This document shows positions 23,824 to 31,321 of a DNA stretch of 34,592 bases, piece by piece. Positions within the stretch are counted from its first letter, which is position 1. Each line of letters opens with the position of its first letter. The position numbers and the translations under genes were made by a program. This stretch comes from Thermopetrobacter sp964430935. Lineage in GTDB: Bacteria > Pseudomonadota > Alphaproteobacteria > Rhizobiales > Aestuariivirgaceae. The stretch covers positions 1-34,592 of the forward strand of contig CAYSHK010000014.1 of assembly GCA_964430935.1 (NCBI GenBank), given 5' to 3'. The notes under the pieces were generated by a model, which did no database searches, was not told the DNA's origin, and saw only the letters and a program-made list of their open reading frames with translations.

Positions 23824-24471
23824 ATGTCCATCTCCCCGCCATCGGACCTGATCCTCGACGTCATGAAGGCCGCCGATCCGCAGAGGATGCAGGAGGCGGC
23901 CCTGCGGCTGAAGGACATGGCGGCGGCCCGTGCCGCCGCCGCGGAAACGGGTGCCGGCAAGTGGAGCGAAAGTCTGAAGACGGCCGGCTTCTCTCCCGCT
24001 GGGGCCGGACCGGACAACGGGACTCCCCGAATCGATGCCGCTTCCGGCACCCGTTCCCCCGCGGCCTCCGTTCCCGACGTGGTCGCCATGCGGGCGCGCG
24101 GCGGCGCTTCCGCCGCGAAGGAGGCCCCGCGGACCACCGGCCGCGGAGTGCGCGAGGGTTTCGCGGCTCTCGAGGGGGTGGTGTTGGAGAACATGCTGGA
24201 CGGCATGCTTGGCGGTTCGGGCTCCAGCGTGTTCGGCGAGGGGCTGGCCGGCGAGTACTGGAAATCCATGATGGCCCGGGCCATAGCCTCCCAGATCGCC
24301 CGCCGCGGCGGAATGGGGCTGGCCGAGGCACTGGTGCGCCGGGCCGGCGGACCGGATGGTCCGGCGGGTGCGGCCAGTGCGCTGGGCATGAACCAGCGCC
24401 TGGAGAAGACGTTCCTCGAAACGCTCGAACGCGGGGTGGTGTCCGGTGAACATCGCAAGGAGGAATCCTGA
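23824..24471 (+). CDS. flgJ: Rod-binding protein, FlgJ N-domain (CheL type)
   Basis: Rod cap or scaffold. The 215-residue protein has a long Ala/Gly/Pro-rich variable region (about 25-105). The conserved rod-binding domain follows (about 110-170): FAALEGVVLENMLDGMLGG, then GEGLAGEYWKSMMARAIASQ and GGMGLAEALVRR. There is no C-terminal muramidase domain. That activity is probably provided by the separate transglycosylase at 13328. Rhizobial equivalents are called CheL. The ATG at 23824 has GAAGGAG upstream at 23802-23808, somewhat far. It overlaps the next gene by one base. Confidence 0.85.
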   Translation: MSISPPSDLILDVMKAADPQRMQEAALRLKDMAAARAAAAETGAGKWSESLKTAGFSPAGAGPDNGTPRIDAASGTRSPAASVPDVVAMRARGGASAAKEAPRTTGRGVREGFAALEGVVLENMLDGMLGGSGSSVFGEGLAGEYWKSMMARAIASQIARRGGMGLAEALVRRAGGPDGPAGAASALGMNQRLEKTFLETLERGVVSGEHRKEES

Positions 24472-24866
24472 TGAATGTCCATGCGCAGACCATGGAGGCG
24501 CCGGCGGGCGTGCCGGAAACGTACGGCAAGCTTCTCTCCCGGCTCGTGGAGGTGCTGGAACGGGAGAACGCCGATCTGAGGAACAACGATCTCTCGATGT
24601 TTCCGGAATATGTCCGGCAGAAGGACCTGCTGCTTCTGGATCTCTCCCGTCTCGGCCGCATGCACGGGGATTCTCCGCGGCTGCGCGCGCTTCTGGACGA
24701 TGAGCTGCGGCGGGTGAAGGCGGCGCTGGAGGAGAACGCCCGGCTGCTGGAGCTGCATCTCGGAGCGGCACGTGAGTTCGCCAGCTTTCTGGAGGATTCC
24801 ATCCGTAGGCATCGCTCCGACGGCACCTACTCGCGCAATGTCGCACGCGGATACGGAAAATGGTGA
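24471..24866 (+). CDS. flgN: FlgN-like export chaperone
   Basis: 131 residues, all helical, no signal peptide. FlgN-type chaperones bind FlgK and FlgL before export. The pattern LLSRLVEVLERENADLRNND, then PEYVRQKDLLLLDLSRLGR, fits the FlgN family (a helix with E-N/xL near KxxLL). A basic C-terminal tail follows. The gene overlaps flgJ (TGATG) and the next gene by seven bases. Sequence similarity in this family is low, so the assignment rests on helical pattern, length and position. Confidence 0.7.
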   Translation: MNVHAQTMEAPAGVPETYGKLLSRLVEVLERENADLRNNDLSMFPEYVRQKDLLLLDLSRLGRMHGDSPRLRALLDDELRRVKAALEENARLLELHLGAAREFASFLEDSIRRHRSDGTYSRNVARGYGKW

Positions 24867-25327
24867 AGACCGTTCTTGTCGGCGTGTGGGCGGCGCTGGT
24901 CGCGCTCGGATCGTTCTACGGCGCGATGCTGTGGAAGGCCGGGGCCGAGGCGAAGGTGGCGCCCAGGGAGCTGTTCACGACGCTGGAGCAGGTCAAGACG
25001 GATGTGGTGAGCGTCCCCATGATCAGCGACGGCGAGGTGAAGGGCTACGTTCTCGCCCGTTTCGCCTATCTCATCGACGGCAAGAAGCTGAAGAAGCTTT
25101 CCATCCAGCCGGACGCGATCCTGACCGACGAGGCGTTCCGGATCATCTACGGCAGCCCGATCCGCGACTTCCAGCGCATCGAGAAGTACGACCTCGCCAA
25201 GCTGACCGAACGGCTGAAGGAAAGCGTCAACAAGCGTCTCGGCGCGAAACTCGTCCATGACGTTCTGGTCGATTCCATCAATTACGTGGCCCGCAACGAG
25301 ATCCGCTACAGGGGACTGAAGCAATGA
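24860..25327 (+). CDS. Membrane-anchored protein, possibly FliL-like
   Basis: 155 residues. One N-terminal membrane helix (about 4-24) anchors a periplasmic domain of about 125 residues, with no Cys. The domain alternates strands and helices (GYVLARFAYLIDGKKLKKLS, then LTERLKESVNKRLGAKLVHD) and ends YVARNEIRYRGLKQ. The shape (single anchor, about 130-residue stomatin-like domain) recalls FliL, but I do not see FliL's characteristic end. I do not recognise the family with confidence. It overlaps flgN upstream and the next gene downstream, so it is in the operon. Confidence 0.8.
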   Translation: MVKTVLVGVWAALVALGSFYGAMLWKAGAEAKVAPRELFTTLEQVKTDVVSVPMISDGEVKGYVLARFAYLIDGKKLKKLSIQPDAILTDEAFRIIYGSPIRDFQRIEKYDLAKLTERLKESVNKRLGAKLVHDVLVDSINYVARNEIRYRGLKQ

Positions 25328-25863
25328 ACCCGCTTCCGGCTCTCGTCCGCTTCGTGAGGACCTACTCCACCGGTGTGGTGGCCGCCACCATCTCGGTGTC
25401 CTTCGCCGCCTACATGCTGATCACCGGTGGAGGGGGCGGCGGCCTGACGACGGGGGAGCCGGTCGTGGTGCGCCACGTGCCGGTCAAGAGCCCCCTGAAG
25501 GAACGGCTTGAGATCGCCATCGCCCCGACGCGCAAGACCACCGACGGCAGGCCGCTTGTCATCGAGGATACGCTGATCACCGGATCCATCCAGAAGACGA
25601 CGCCGAAGGAGCCTCTGCGCAAGCCCCTGCGCAGCGCCCGAAAGCGTCCCGGCGGACGCACCGCACCCCATTACGTGCTGCGCTTCGCGACGCCCGACGT
25701 GGCGCTCGTGGAGGGCAGCGGAAGATTGTGGAGCGTCGAGCCGGGGGACATCCTGCCCGGCGCGGGCAGGGTCATCCGCATCGAGAACCGCGGACACGAC
25801 CACTGGGTGGTGAAGGCCTACGACGGTCGCACCATCCGCGAGATCGGCTCCCGTCAGGACTGA
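25324..25863 (+). CDS. Membrane-anchored protein of unknown function
   Basis: 179 residues, not recognised. A probable membrane helix (about 18-34) is followed by a Gly run, a Lys/Arg/Pro-rich linker (about 60-115), and a compact C-terminal domain (about 115-175). That domain contains LRFATPDVALVEGSGRLWSV, then EPGDILPGAGRVIRIENRG. It resembles, in pattern only, the small beta domains of GspC and PilP-type anchors (a GDxLPGxGxVxxI turn). The start overlaps the preceding gene. The end overlaps the convergent fliI gene by 10 bases. Confidence 0.78.
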   Translation: MNPLPALVRFVRTYSTGVVAATISVSFAAYMLITGGGGGGLTTGEPVVVRHVPVKSPLKERLEIAIAPTRKTTDGRPLVIEDTLITGSIQKTTPKEPLRKPLRSARKRPGGRTAPHYVLRFATPDVALVEGSGRLWSVEPGDILPGAGRVIRIENRGHDHWVVKAYDGRTIREIGSRQD

Positions 25864-27299
25864 GCCTCCGGCGGCACGGCATCGCCCCGCACCGTCACGG
25901 AGCGGTCCCCTCCCTCCCGTTCCCTCGCGTCGTTGTCGCCTCCGGCGGCCCGGAGAGCCTCCGCCAGCACCGTGAAGGCATCCCGGTTCTCCTCCTCGCC
26001 GGGGCTCTGCTTCAGCACCTCGTAGATGCGCGGCACCCATTCCACGGCCCTGTCCAGTTCCTCGTCCATGCCGGGCCGGTATCCGCCGAGCAGGCGCAGG
26101 TCCCGGGTGTCCTCGTAGCGCGCGATCAGGGCGCGCAGCATGAGCACCAGATTCTCCTGCTCCTTCGTCCAGGCCCGCCGGGCCAGCCGGGATACCGAGG
26201 CCAGAACGTTCACCGCCGGATAGCGCCCCTGTTCGGCGATTTCCCGGTCCAGCACGATATGGCCGTCGAGGATGCCGCGTATGCTGTCGGCGACCGGATC
26301 GTTGTGGTCGTCGCCGTCCACCAGCACGGAGAGAAAGGCTGTGATGGATCCCGTTCCCTCTTCGCCTGGGCCGGTGCGCTCCAGAAGGCGCGGCAGGTCG
26401 GAGAAGATCCCCGGCGGGTATCCGCGCGCCACGGGCGCCTCGCCCGCCGCCAGCAGGATGTCGCGGCAGGCGTGGGCGTAACGGGTGATGGAATCGGCGA
26501 TCAGCAGGACGTTTTCGCCCCGGTCGCGGAAGTATTCCGCCACGGTGATGGCCGTCTTCAGGGCCAGTCGGCGCATCATGGGGCTCTCGTCGCCTGTCGC
26601 CACGATGCCGATGGAGCGGGCCCGCTGGCGTTCGCCGATGGCTTCCTCGATGAATTCCCGCACCTCGCGGCCGCGTTCGCCGATCAGGGCGAAGACCACC
26701 GTGTCGAAACCTCCGGCCCCCGCCAGCATGGCAAGGAAGGTGGACTTTCCGACGCCCGAGCCTGCGAAGATGCCCATTCTCTGTCCGGCGCAGACGGGCG
26801 TGAAGATGTCCACCGCCCGCACGCCGGTACGTACCGCCCCGCCGACCGGATTGCGGCGCAGCGCCTGCGGCGGCTGGCGCTCCACGCCCATGGCGCGCGG
26901 CCCCGGCAACGGCGGCTCCCCACCATCCGCCGCTTCGCCCAGGGCGTTGATCACGCGCCCCTTCCAGCTTTCGTGCGGACGGATCCGGAATGGCCCGCGA
27001 TGCCAGACCGGCATGCCGATGCGGATGTCCGGCTCCGCATCGAAGGGCTTGACCATGATGCCGTCCGGCCCGATGTGCACCACCTGGCCGATGTGCGTGC
27101 CGCCATCGGCCTCGATCTCCACGCAGTCCCCCAGCGAAGCGAAGCGCGCAAGCCCCCGCACGCGGCATACGGCGGGCGAGATTTCCGTGATCCGCCCACC
27201 GCAGCGCAGCAGCGGGGCGTCATGGGCGAGCTGCAACGCCGCCCGCCGCAACCGCCCCAGCGGCCCGGCATCGAGGACGGCGCCCGGTTCCGCCGTCAC
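25854..27299 (-). CDS. fliI: Flagellar export ATPase FliI
   Basis: Hexameric ATPase that energises and unfolds substrates for flagellar export. It has 481 residues, somewhat longer than the usual 440-460, mainly from a charged C-terminal tail. Visible motifs are Walker A GSGVGKST (about 180-187), FALIGERGREVREF (about 203-216) and Walker B VLLIADS (about 264-270) followed by ITRYA. The ATPase signature is YPAVNVLASVSRLA. The start overlaps the flgF stop by four bases. The gene is convergent with the plus-strand operon. Confidence 0.97.
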   Translation of the reverse strand: MTAEPGAVLDAGPLGRLRRAALQLAHDAPLLRCGGRITEISPAVCRVRGLARFASLGDCVEIEADGGTHIGQVVHIGPDGIMVKPFDAEPDIRIGMPVWHRGPFRIRPHESWKGRVINALGEAADGGEPPLPGPRAMGVERQPPQALRRNPVGGAVRTGVRAVDIFTPVCAGQRMGIFAGSGVGKSTFLAMLAGAGGFDTVVFALIGERGREVREFIEEAIGERQRARSIGIVATGDESPMMRRLALKTAITVAEYFRDRGENVLLIADSITRYAHACRDILLAAGEAPVARGYPPGIFSDLPRLLERTGPGEEGTGSITAFLSVLVDGDDHNDPVADSIRGILDGHIVLDREIAEQGRYPAVNVLASVSRLARRAWTKEQENLVLMLRALIARYEDTRDLRLLGGYRPGMDEELDRAVEWVPRIYEVLKQSPGEEENRDAFTVLAEALRAAGGDNDAREREGGDRSVTVRGDAVPPEAQS

Positions 27300-28024
27300 G
27301 CGCCCGTTCCTCCGAGTGTCCGGATGGCCTCAAGGGCGGTGCGCTCGCTGTCCTCCATGGCACTGGAGAGTCGGCGGAAGGCACCGGTGGCCTCGATGAG
27401 CCGGATCATTTCCATGGGGCCGTTGACGTTGGATTCCTCGATGAACCCCTGCATCACTCCCGCGCGGCGGAAATCCACCACCGGGTCCGGCTCGCGGTCC
27501 GGGACGACACCGGAATTGCCGAAACGCGAGAGCTTCGCCTCGTCCGGCATGCGGAACAGGCCGATGGCGCCGATCTGCTGCCCGCCCTGGGTGATCATGC
27601 CGTCGCGGGCGATGGTCGGCGGCCCGGCCTTGGGCTTCAGCGTGATGGGTGCGCCCCCCACGTCGAGCACCGGATAGCCCTCCACGGACACCAGCTCGCC
27701 GGTGGGCAGCATGCGCATGCGCCCGTCACGGGTGTAGACGGGGCCGTTCGGCCCCTGCACGGCCATCCAGACGTCGCCGCGCACCGCCACGTCGAGCGGA
27801 TTGCCCGTCTGCTTCAGGGCGCCGGGCCGGGTGTCGATCCAGGTCTCGCCGGCCGAGACGAAACTCACCGACGTCGGCTGCTGCCGGGAGACCATGGCGG
27901 CGAAACGGCTGCCGTCGGCACGGAAGCCCGGCGTGGTCATGTTGGCCACGTTGTTGGCGATGGAGGACAGCCGGTTCTGCATGGCCATCTGCCCGGCCAC
28001 GGCCACGTGGAGCACCACCTTCAT
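27296..28024 (-). CDS. flgF: Flagellar proximal rod protein FlgF
   Basis: Rod subunit. The 242-residue protein begins with QNRLSSIANNVANMTTPGFR, the axial-protein motif, and ends with EESNVNGPMEMIRLIEATGA before FRRLSSAM. QGPNGPVYTRDGRM and RPGALKQTGNPLDVAVRGD fit FlgF. The ATG is at 28024. It is four bases from the DUF1217 gene and overlaps fliI, so all three form a minus-strand operon. flgF-fliI adjacency is standard in rhizobia. Confidence 0.94.
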   Translation of the reverse strand: MKVVLHVAVAGQMAMQNRLSSIANNVANMTTPGFRADGSRFAAMVSRQQPTSVSFVSAGETWIDTRPGALKQTGNPLDVAVRGDVWMAVQGPNGPVYTRDGRMRMLPTGELVSVEGYPVLDVGGAPITLKPKAGPPTIARDGMITQGGQQIGAIGLFRMPDEAKLSRFGNSGVVPDREPDPVVDFRRAGVMQGFIEESNVNGPMEMIRLIEATGAFRRLSSAMEDSERTALEAIRTLGGTGA

Positions 28025-28028
28025 GGCA

Positions 28029-28811
28029 TCATACTCCCGATATCTTCAGGTTCTGGAGCGTCTGCAGAAGGTCCTGGCTGATGCCCGTCTCCAGCGGCTG
28101 GGAGATCAGGGCGTTCGGCGTGCCGCCGCTGGTGGTGCCGCCCTCTCCGTTCATCTCCCACATCGTGGTGAAGCGCGCAAGGAACCGGTCGAGCTTGGCC
28201 GGGTCCTGGAAATCCTCGATATGCAGTTTCTCCTCCACCATCCGGGCGTTCTTGTCGATGTCTCCCTGCGCCAGGGAATAGCCGAGCACCGTTTCGGCCA
28301 CCTTCATCAGGGCGGGGTCGGCGAGAATGTCGTATCCGGTGCGTATTCCGGGAGCCTTGCGCTGGAAGTAGAGGGCGAGGCGCACGCCCTCGTTGCTCGC
28401 GCCCGCGTCCTCCTCCAGCTTCAGGCGCATGTAGTCGTCGACAACTTCCTGCTTGGCCCTGTCGAAGGTGGTGGCCGCGGAACCGTAGCTGGCGAAATTG
28501 AAACGCCGGGCGAAATCCCTGAAACGGGTGTCGGCCAGCTGGTTGGCGAAGCTGTCCGGGTTTTCGATGCCCTCCTCGAGGACCTTCCGCATGAAGGCCT
28601 TGGCATAGATCATGTCCTCCAGCCCCGAGGCCTCCATGGCGAAGCGGTAGACGCGGTCGTCCGCGAGGAATTCGTCGATGGTGTCGATCTCGCCGATGCG
28701 CGAAAGGTAGTATTCCGCCTCGCGGGCGACATCCGGCCGCTCCGAGATGCGCTGGAGGGAGGCGTCCATGTTGTTGGCGATGAGCTGATAGTCCGCAAGG
28801 GTCGTGAGCAT
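28029..28811 (-). CDS. DUF1217-type flagellar-cluster protein
   Basis: 260 residues without signal peptide or membrane segment, mostly helical. It resembles the DUF1217 family found in rhizobial flagellar clusters next to flgF (AEYYLSRIGEIDTIDEFLAD, then SFANQLADTRFRDFARRFNF). The internal layout looks like two related helical units. Its biochemical role is unknown. The ATG at 28811 is chosen because a GGGGA ribosome-binding site precedes it; the frame is open much further upstream but only antisense to motA and fliM. First gene of the minus-strand operon with flgF and fliI. Confidence 0.85.
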   Translation of the reverse strand: MLTTLADYQLIANNMDASLQRISERPDVAREAEYYLSRIGEIDTIDEFLADDRVYRFAMEASGLEDMIYAKAFMRKVLEEGIENPDSFANQLADTRFRDFARRFNFASYGSAATTFDRAKQEVVDDYMRLKLEEDAGASNEGVRLALYFQRKAPGIRTGYDILADPALMKVAETVLGYSLAQGDIDKNARMVEEKLHIEDFQDPAKLDRFLARFTTMWEMNGEGGTTSGGTPNALISQPLETGISQDLLQTLQNLKISGV

Positions 28812-28880
28812 GGTCCGGTCCCCGTTGTCATCCGTGTGAACGTATGGCTGCCGGAAGTCTCCCACGTCCGCCTTGTCCGT

Positions 28881-28915
28881 GGCTTGCGCGCGGGCCGGCC
28901 AGTTTCGCGCAAGCC
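28881..28915. promoter_or_regulatory. Inverted repeat in divergent motA / DUF1217 region
   Basis: GGCTTGCGCG (28881-28890) and CGCGCAAGCC (28906-28915) form a perfect 10-base inverted repeat around a 15-base spacer. It sits near the centre of the 168-base divergent region. A second six-base repeat, GTGAAG (28933-28938) with CTTCAC (28947-28952), lies closer to motA. These are candidate shared operators; no factor is assigned. Confidence 0.45.
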
Positions 28916-28979
28916 TCGCCGGATAGGCCTGAGTGAAGAGGCAATCCTTCACGTTCTGACGGGCAGGGGAGATTCCGAC

Positions 28980-29861
28980 GTGACAATCCTTCTTGGCCTG
29001 CTGGTGACGCTGGGCTGCATGATCGGCGGTTTCGTGGCCATGGGCGGCCATGTCTCGGTGCTGGTGCAGCCCTGGGAGTTCGTCATCATCGGCGGCTCGG
29101 CCTTCGGCACCTTCCTCGTCGCCAATCCGATGAAGACGGTGAAGGACACCGGCAAGGCCCTGATGGAAGCCTTCAAGGGCAAGACCCCGAAGACCCGCGA
29201 CTATCTGGACGTGCTCGGCGTTCTCTTCGCCCTGATGCGGGAGGTGCGCGGAAAGTCCCGCGGCGAGGTGGAGGGCCACATCGACAATCCGGAGGAATCG
29301 GAGATTTTCCAGCAGTATCCGGACGTGCTGAAGAACAAGGAACTGACCACCTTCATCTGCGACTACGTGCGCCTCATCCTGATCGGCAACGCGAAGACCC
29401 ACGAGGTGGAGGCGCTGATGGACGAGGAGATCCAGACCATCACCCATGACGCCATGGAGCCCGTGCACGCGATGACCGCCATCTCGGAAGGCCTGCCGGC
29501 CCTGGGCATCGTCGCCGCGGTGCTCGGCGTGATCAAGGCCATGGGCGCGCTGGACCAGTCGCCCGAGGTGCTGGGGCATCTGATCGGCGCCGCCCTGGTG
29601 GGCACCTTCGCCGGCATCTTCCTGTCCTATGCCGTGGTTGGTCCGGTGGCCACCAAGATCAAGGTGGTGCGCGACCACAATCTGCGCCATTTCACCATCG
29701 TCAAGCAGACCCTGCTCGCGTTCATGAACGGCGCCATGCCGCAGGTGGCGCTGGAGTTCGGGCGCAAGACCATCGCCTCCCACGACCGCCCGACCATCGA
29801 CACGGTGGAGGAGGAGACCCTCAATCCGGGGTCCGCGGGCGAAGAGAAGAAGGCGGCCTGA
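28980..29861 (+). CDS. motA: Stator protein MotA
   Basis: Proton-channel stator subunit that pushes on FliG. It has 293 residues, with four membrane helices: two near the N-terminus (TILLGLLVTLGCMIGGFVAM and FVIIGGSAFGTFLVAN) and two in the second half (LPALGIVAAVLGVIKAMGAL, then LIGAALVGTFAGIFLSYAVV). The cytoplasmic loop between them carries the charged torque region. The start is GTG at 28980, with a GGGGAG ribosome-binding site; it gives the conserved N-terminus. motB is encoded 19 kb away with motC. Confidence 0.97.
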   Translation: MTILLGLLVTLGCMIGGFVAMGGHVSVLVQPWEFVIIGGSAFGTFLVANPMKTVKDTGKALMEAFKGKTPKTRDYLDVLGVLFALMREVRGKSRGEVEGHIDNPEESEIFQQYPDVLKNKELTTFICDYVRLILIGNAKTHEVEALMDEEIQTITHDAMEPVHAMTAISEGLPALGIVAAVLGVIKAMGALDQSPEVLGHLIGAALVGTFAGIFLSYAVVGPVATKIKVVRDHNLRHFTIVKQTLLAFMNGAMPQVALEFGRKTIASHDRPTIDTVEEETLNPGSAGEEKKAA

Positions 29862-29864
29862 TCC

Positions 29865-30845
29865 ATGAGCATGCAGGCGGTCGGCAGAGAAGAGGCAGCG
29901 GTGGCCGTCCCCACGGACGACGATCTGCTGATTTCCGCCTCGGGGCATGTGCCTCCGGACAGACTGCGCCTGCTGCAGTCCCTCTTCGGACGCGTCTGCC
30001 AGGCGCTGCGCGACCGTTTCTTCGAAATCGCCGGTGTCCCCTTCGAGGTGACGCTGGAGGAGCTGGACGTGATGCAGGTGGAGCGGACGGGGATGGAGGG
30101 GCCGGAATGGCTCGTCGCCCTGTGTTCGGTGGAACGGCAGAACACGCTCAGCTGCATCGGTCTGGACGCCGGGGCGGTCAATCTGGTGATCGAGGCCTTT
30201 CTCGGCGGCGGCGCACAGGGCCGTGGGGCGCCGCCACCGCGCGACTGGACGGCCTTCGACCAGCTGATGGCCGGGCACGCGGCGGAGACGGTCATTGGCA
30301 CCATGACGGATGTCTTCACGCCTTCCGTGGATTTCGAGATGCGGATGGACGAGATCCGGCCCGCGGACGCTACGAAGGAGCTCTCCCTGGAGGAGCGGCC
30401 CGTGCTTGCGGCCCGTCTGGCCGTGCAGGCCCTGGGAGAGGGCGGGACGATGGTGGTGGTGCTGCCGCCGGGACTGTTCAGCAGCATGCGCGTGTGTCCC
30501 GCCGATGCGGCGGGCGGCGACGCCGGCTCGGACGAGGAGGGGAATCCCTGGGCCCGTGCTCTGGACAGTCAGCTGAAGGCGTCCGAGGTGGTCTGCAGGG
30601 CGGTGCTGGACGGAGGCGAGATCACGCTCGGCGATGTCGCCCGCTTCCGTCCGGGGCAGATCCTGGAGCTGGACGTGCGGCCCGAGGCGCCGGTGCGTCT
30701 GGAATGCGACGGCGAAACCCTCTTCCATTGCGATCTCGGGCAGGCGGGCGGCGCGTTCGTGTTGAAGCTGCGCCGGCCGGCCAGCGGCGAGGAGGAATTC
30801 CTGGAATCCGTGATGGGGGCGAAAGGGGCGAATGGCGATGAATGA
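29865..30845 (+). CDS. fliM: C-ring switch protein FliM (divergent)
   Basis: Middle component of the C ring. The 326-residue protein has a central CheC-like region with PEWLVALCSVERQNTLSCIG and the VNLVIEAFLGGGAQGRG loop. The C-terminal SpoA domain is LGDVARFRPGQILELDVRPE followed by VRLECDGETLFHCDLGQAGG. The usual CheY-binding EIDALL-type peptide at the N-terminus is not visible; residues 1-25 read as a Val/Asp-rich tail. Rhizobial FliM proteins are known to be divergent, so position before fliN and fliG supports the call. The ATG is three bases after the motA stop. Confidence 0.88.
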   Translation: MSMQAVGREEAAVAVPTDDDLLISASGHVPPDRLRLLQSLFGRVCQALRDRFFEIAGVPFEVTLEELDVMQVERTGMEGPEWLVALCSVERQNTLSCIGLDAGAVNLVIEAFLGGGAQGRGAPPPRDWTAFDQLMAGHAAETVIGTMTDVFTPSVDFEMRMDEIRPADATKELSLEERPVLAARLAVQALGEGGTMVVVLPPGLFSSMRVCPADAAGGDAGSDEEGNPWARALDSQLKASEVVCRAVLDGGEITLGDVARFRPGQILELDVRPEAPVRLECDGETLFHCDLGQAGGAFVLKLRRPASGEEEFLESVMGAKGANGDE

Positions 30846-31299
30846 CGCGACCGACATTGCGAACCGGGAGGAGATTCCGGCGGACGCCGCCGGCGAAGAT
30901 ACCGGAGAGACTGGTTCCGCCGGGGAGCGGGGTGGCGGGAACGACGCCTCCGGGGAGGCCGCGCCACAGCGCACGCTCGGCGATTCCCTGTCGCGGGAGG
31001 CCGTGGAGAGGATGGGCCGTCAGGCGGCGGAGGGCGAGGGGCCGGGCATCGATCTGGTCATGCGCATACCCGTGACCGTGCAGGCGGTGCTCGGACAGGC
31101 GCGCATGCCCATCGCCAGTCTCATGAAGCTGGGGCCCGGATCCGTGGTGCCCCTGGACCACAGGGTCGGTGAACCGGTGGACGTGGTTGTCAACGGCCGC
31201 CTGGTGGCCCGTGGAGAGGTGGTGCTGCTGGAGGAGGACAGCGAGCGTTTCGGCATCTCCCTGACGGAGATCGTGGAACCCGGAAGCGGATCGTGCTGA
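30838..31299 (+). CDS. fliN: C-ring switch protein FliN
   Basis: Lower C-ring component. The 153-residue protein has a disordered acidic, Gly-rich N-terminal half (about 1-65). The SpoA domain follows: IDLVMRIPVTVQAVLGQARM, then LMKLGPGSVVPLDHRVGEPV and NGRLVARGEVVLLEEDSERF. The ATG at 30838 is preferred because it lies nine bases after the AAAGGGG site; an ATG at 30832 adds two residues but is too close. It overlaps the fliM end. Confidence 0.95.
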   Translation: MNDATDIANREEIPADAAGEDTGETGSAGERGGGNDASGEAAPQRTLGDSLSREAVERMGRQAAEGEGPGIDLVMRIPVTVQAVLGQARMPIASLMKLGPGSVVPLDHRVGEPVDVVVNGRLVARGEVVLLEEDSERFGISLTEIVEPGSGSC

Positions 31300-31321
31300 C
31301 CGGCAGGATGGGGTGAGGATG

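Noticed and set aside
28812..30974. Extension of the DUF1217 frame upstream over motA and fliM
   Set aside because: The frame stays open, but the sequence there is antisense to certain genes and has no family resemblance. The ATG at 28811 has a good ribosome-binding site.
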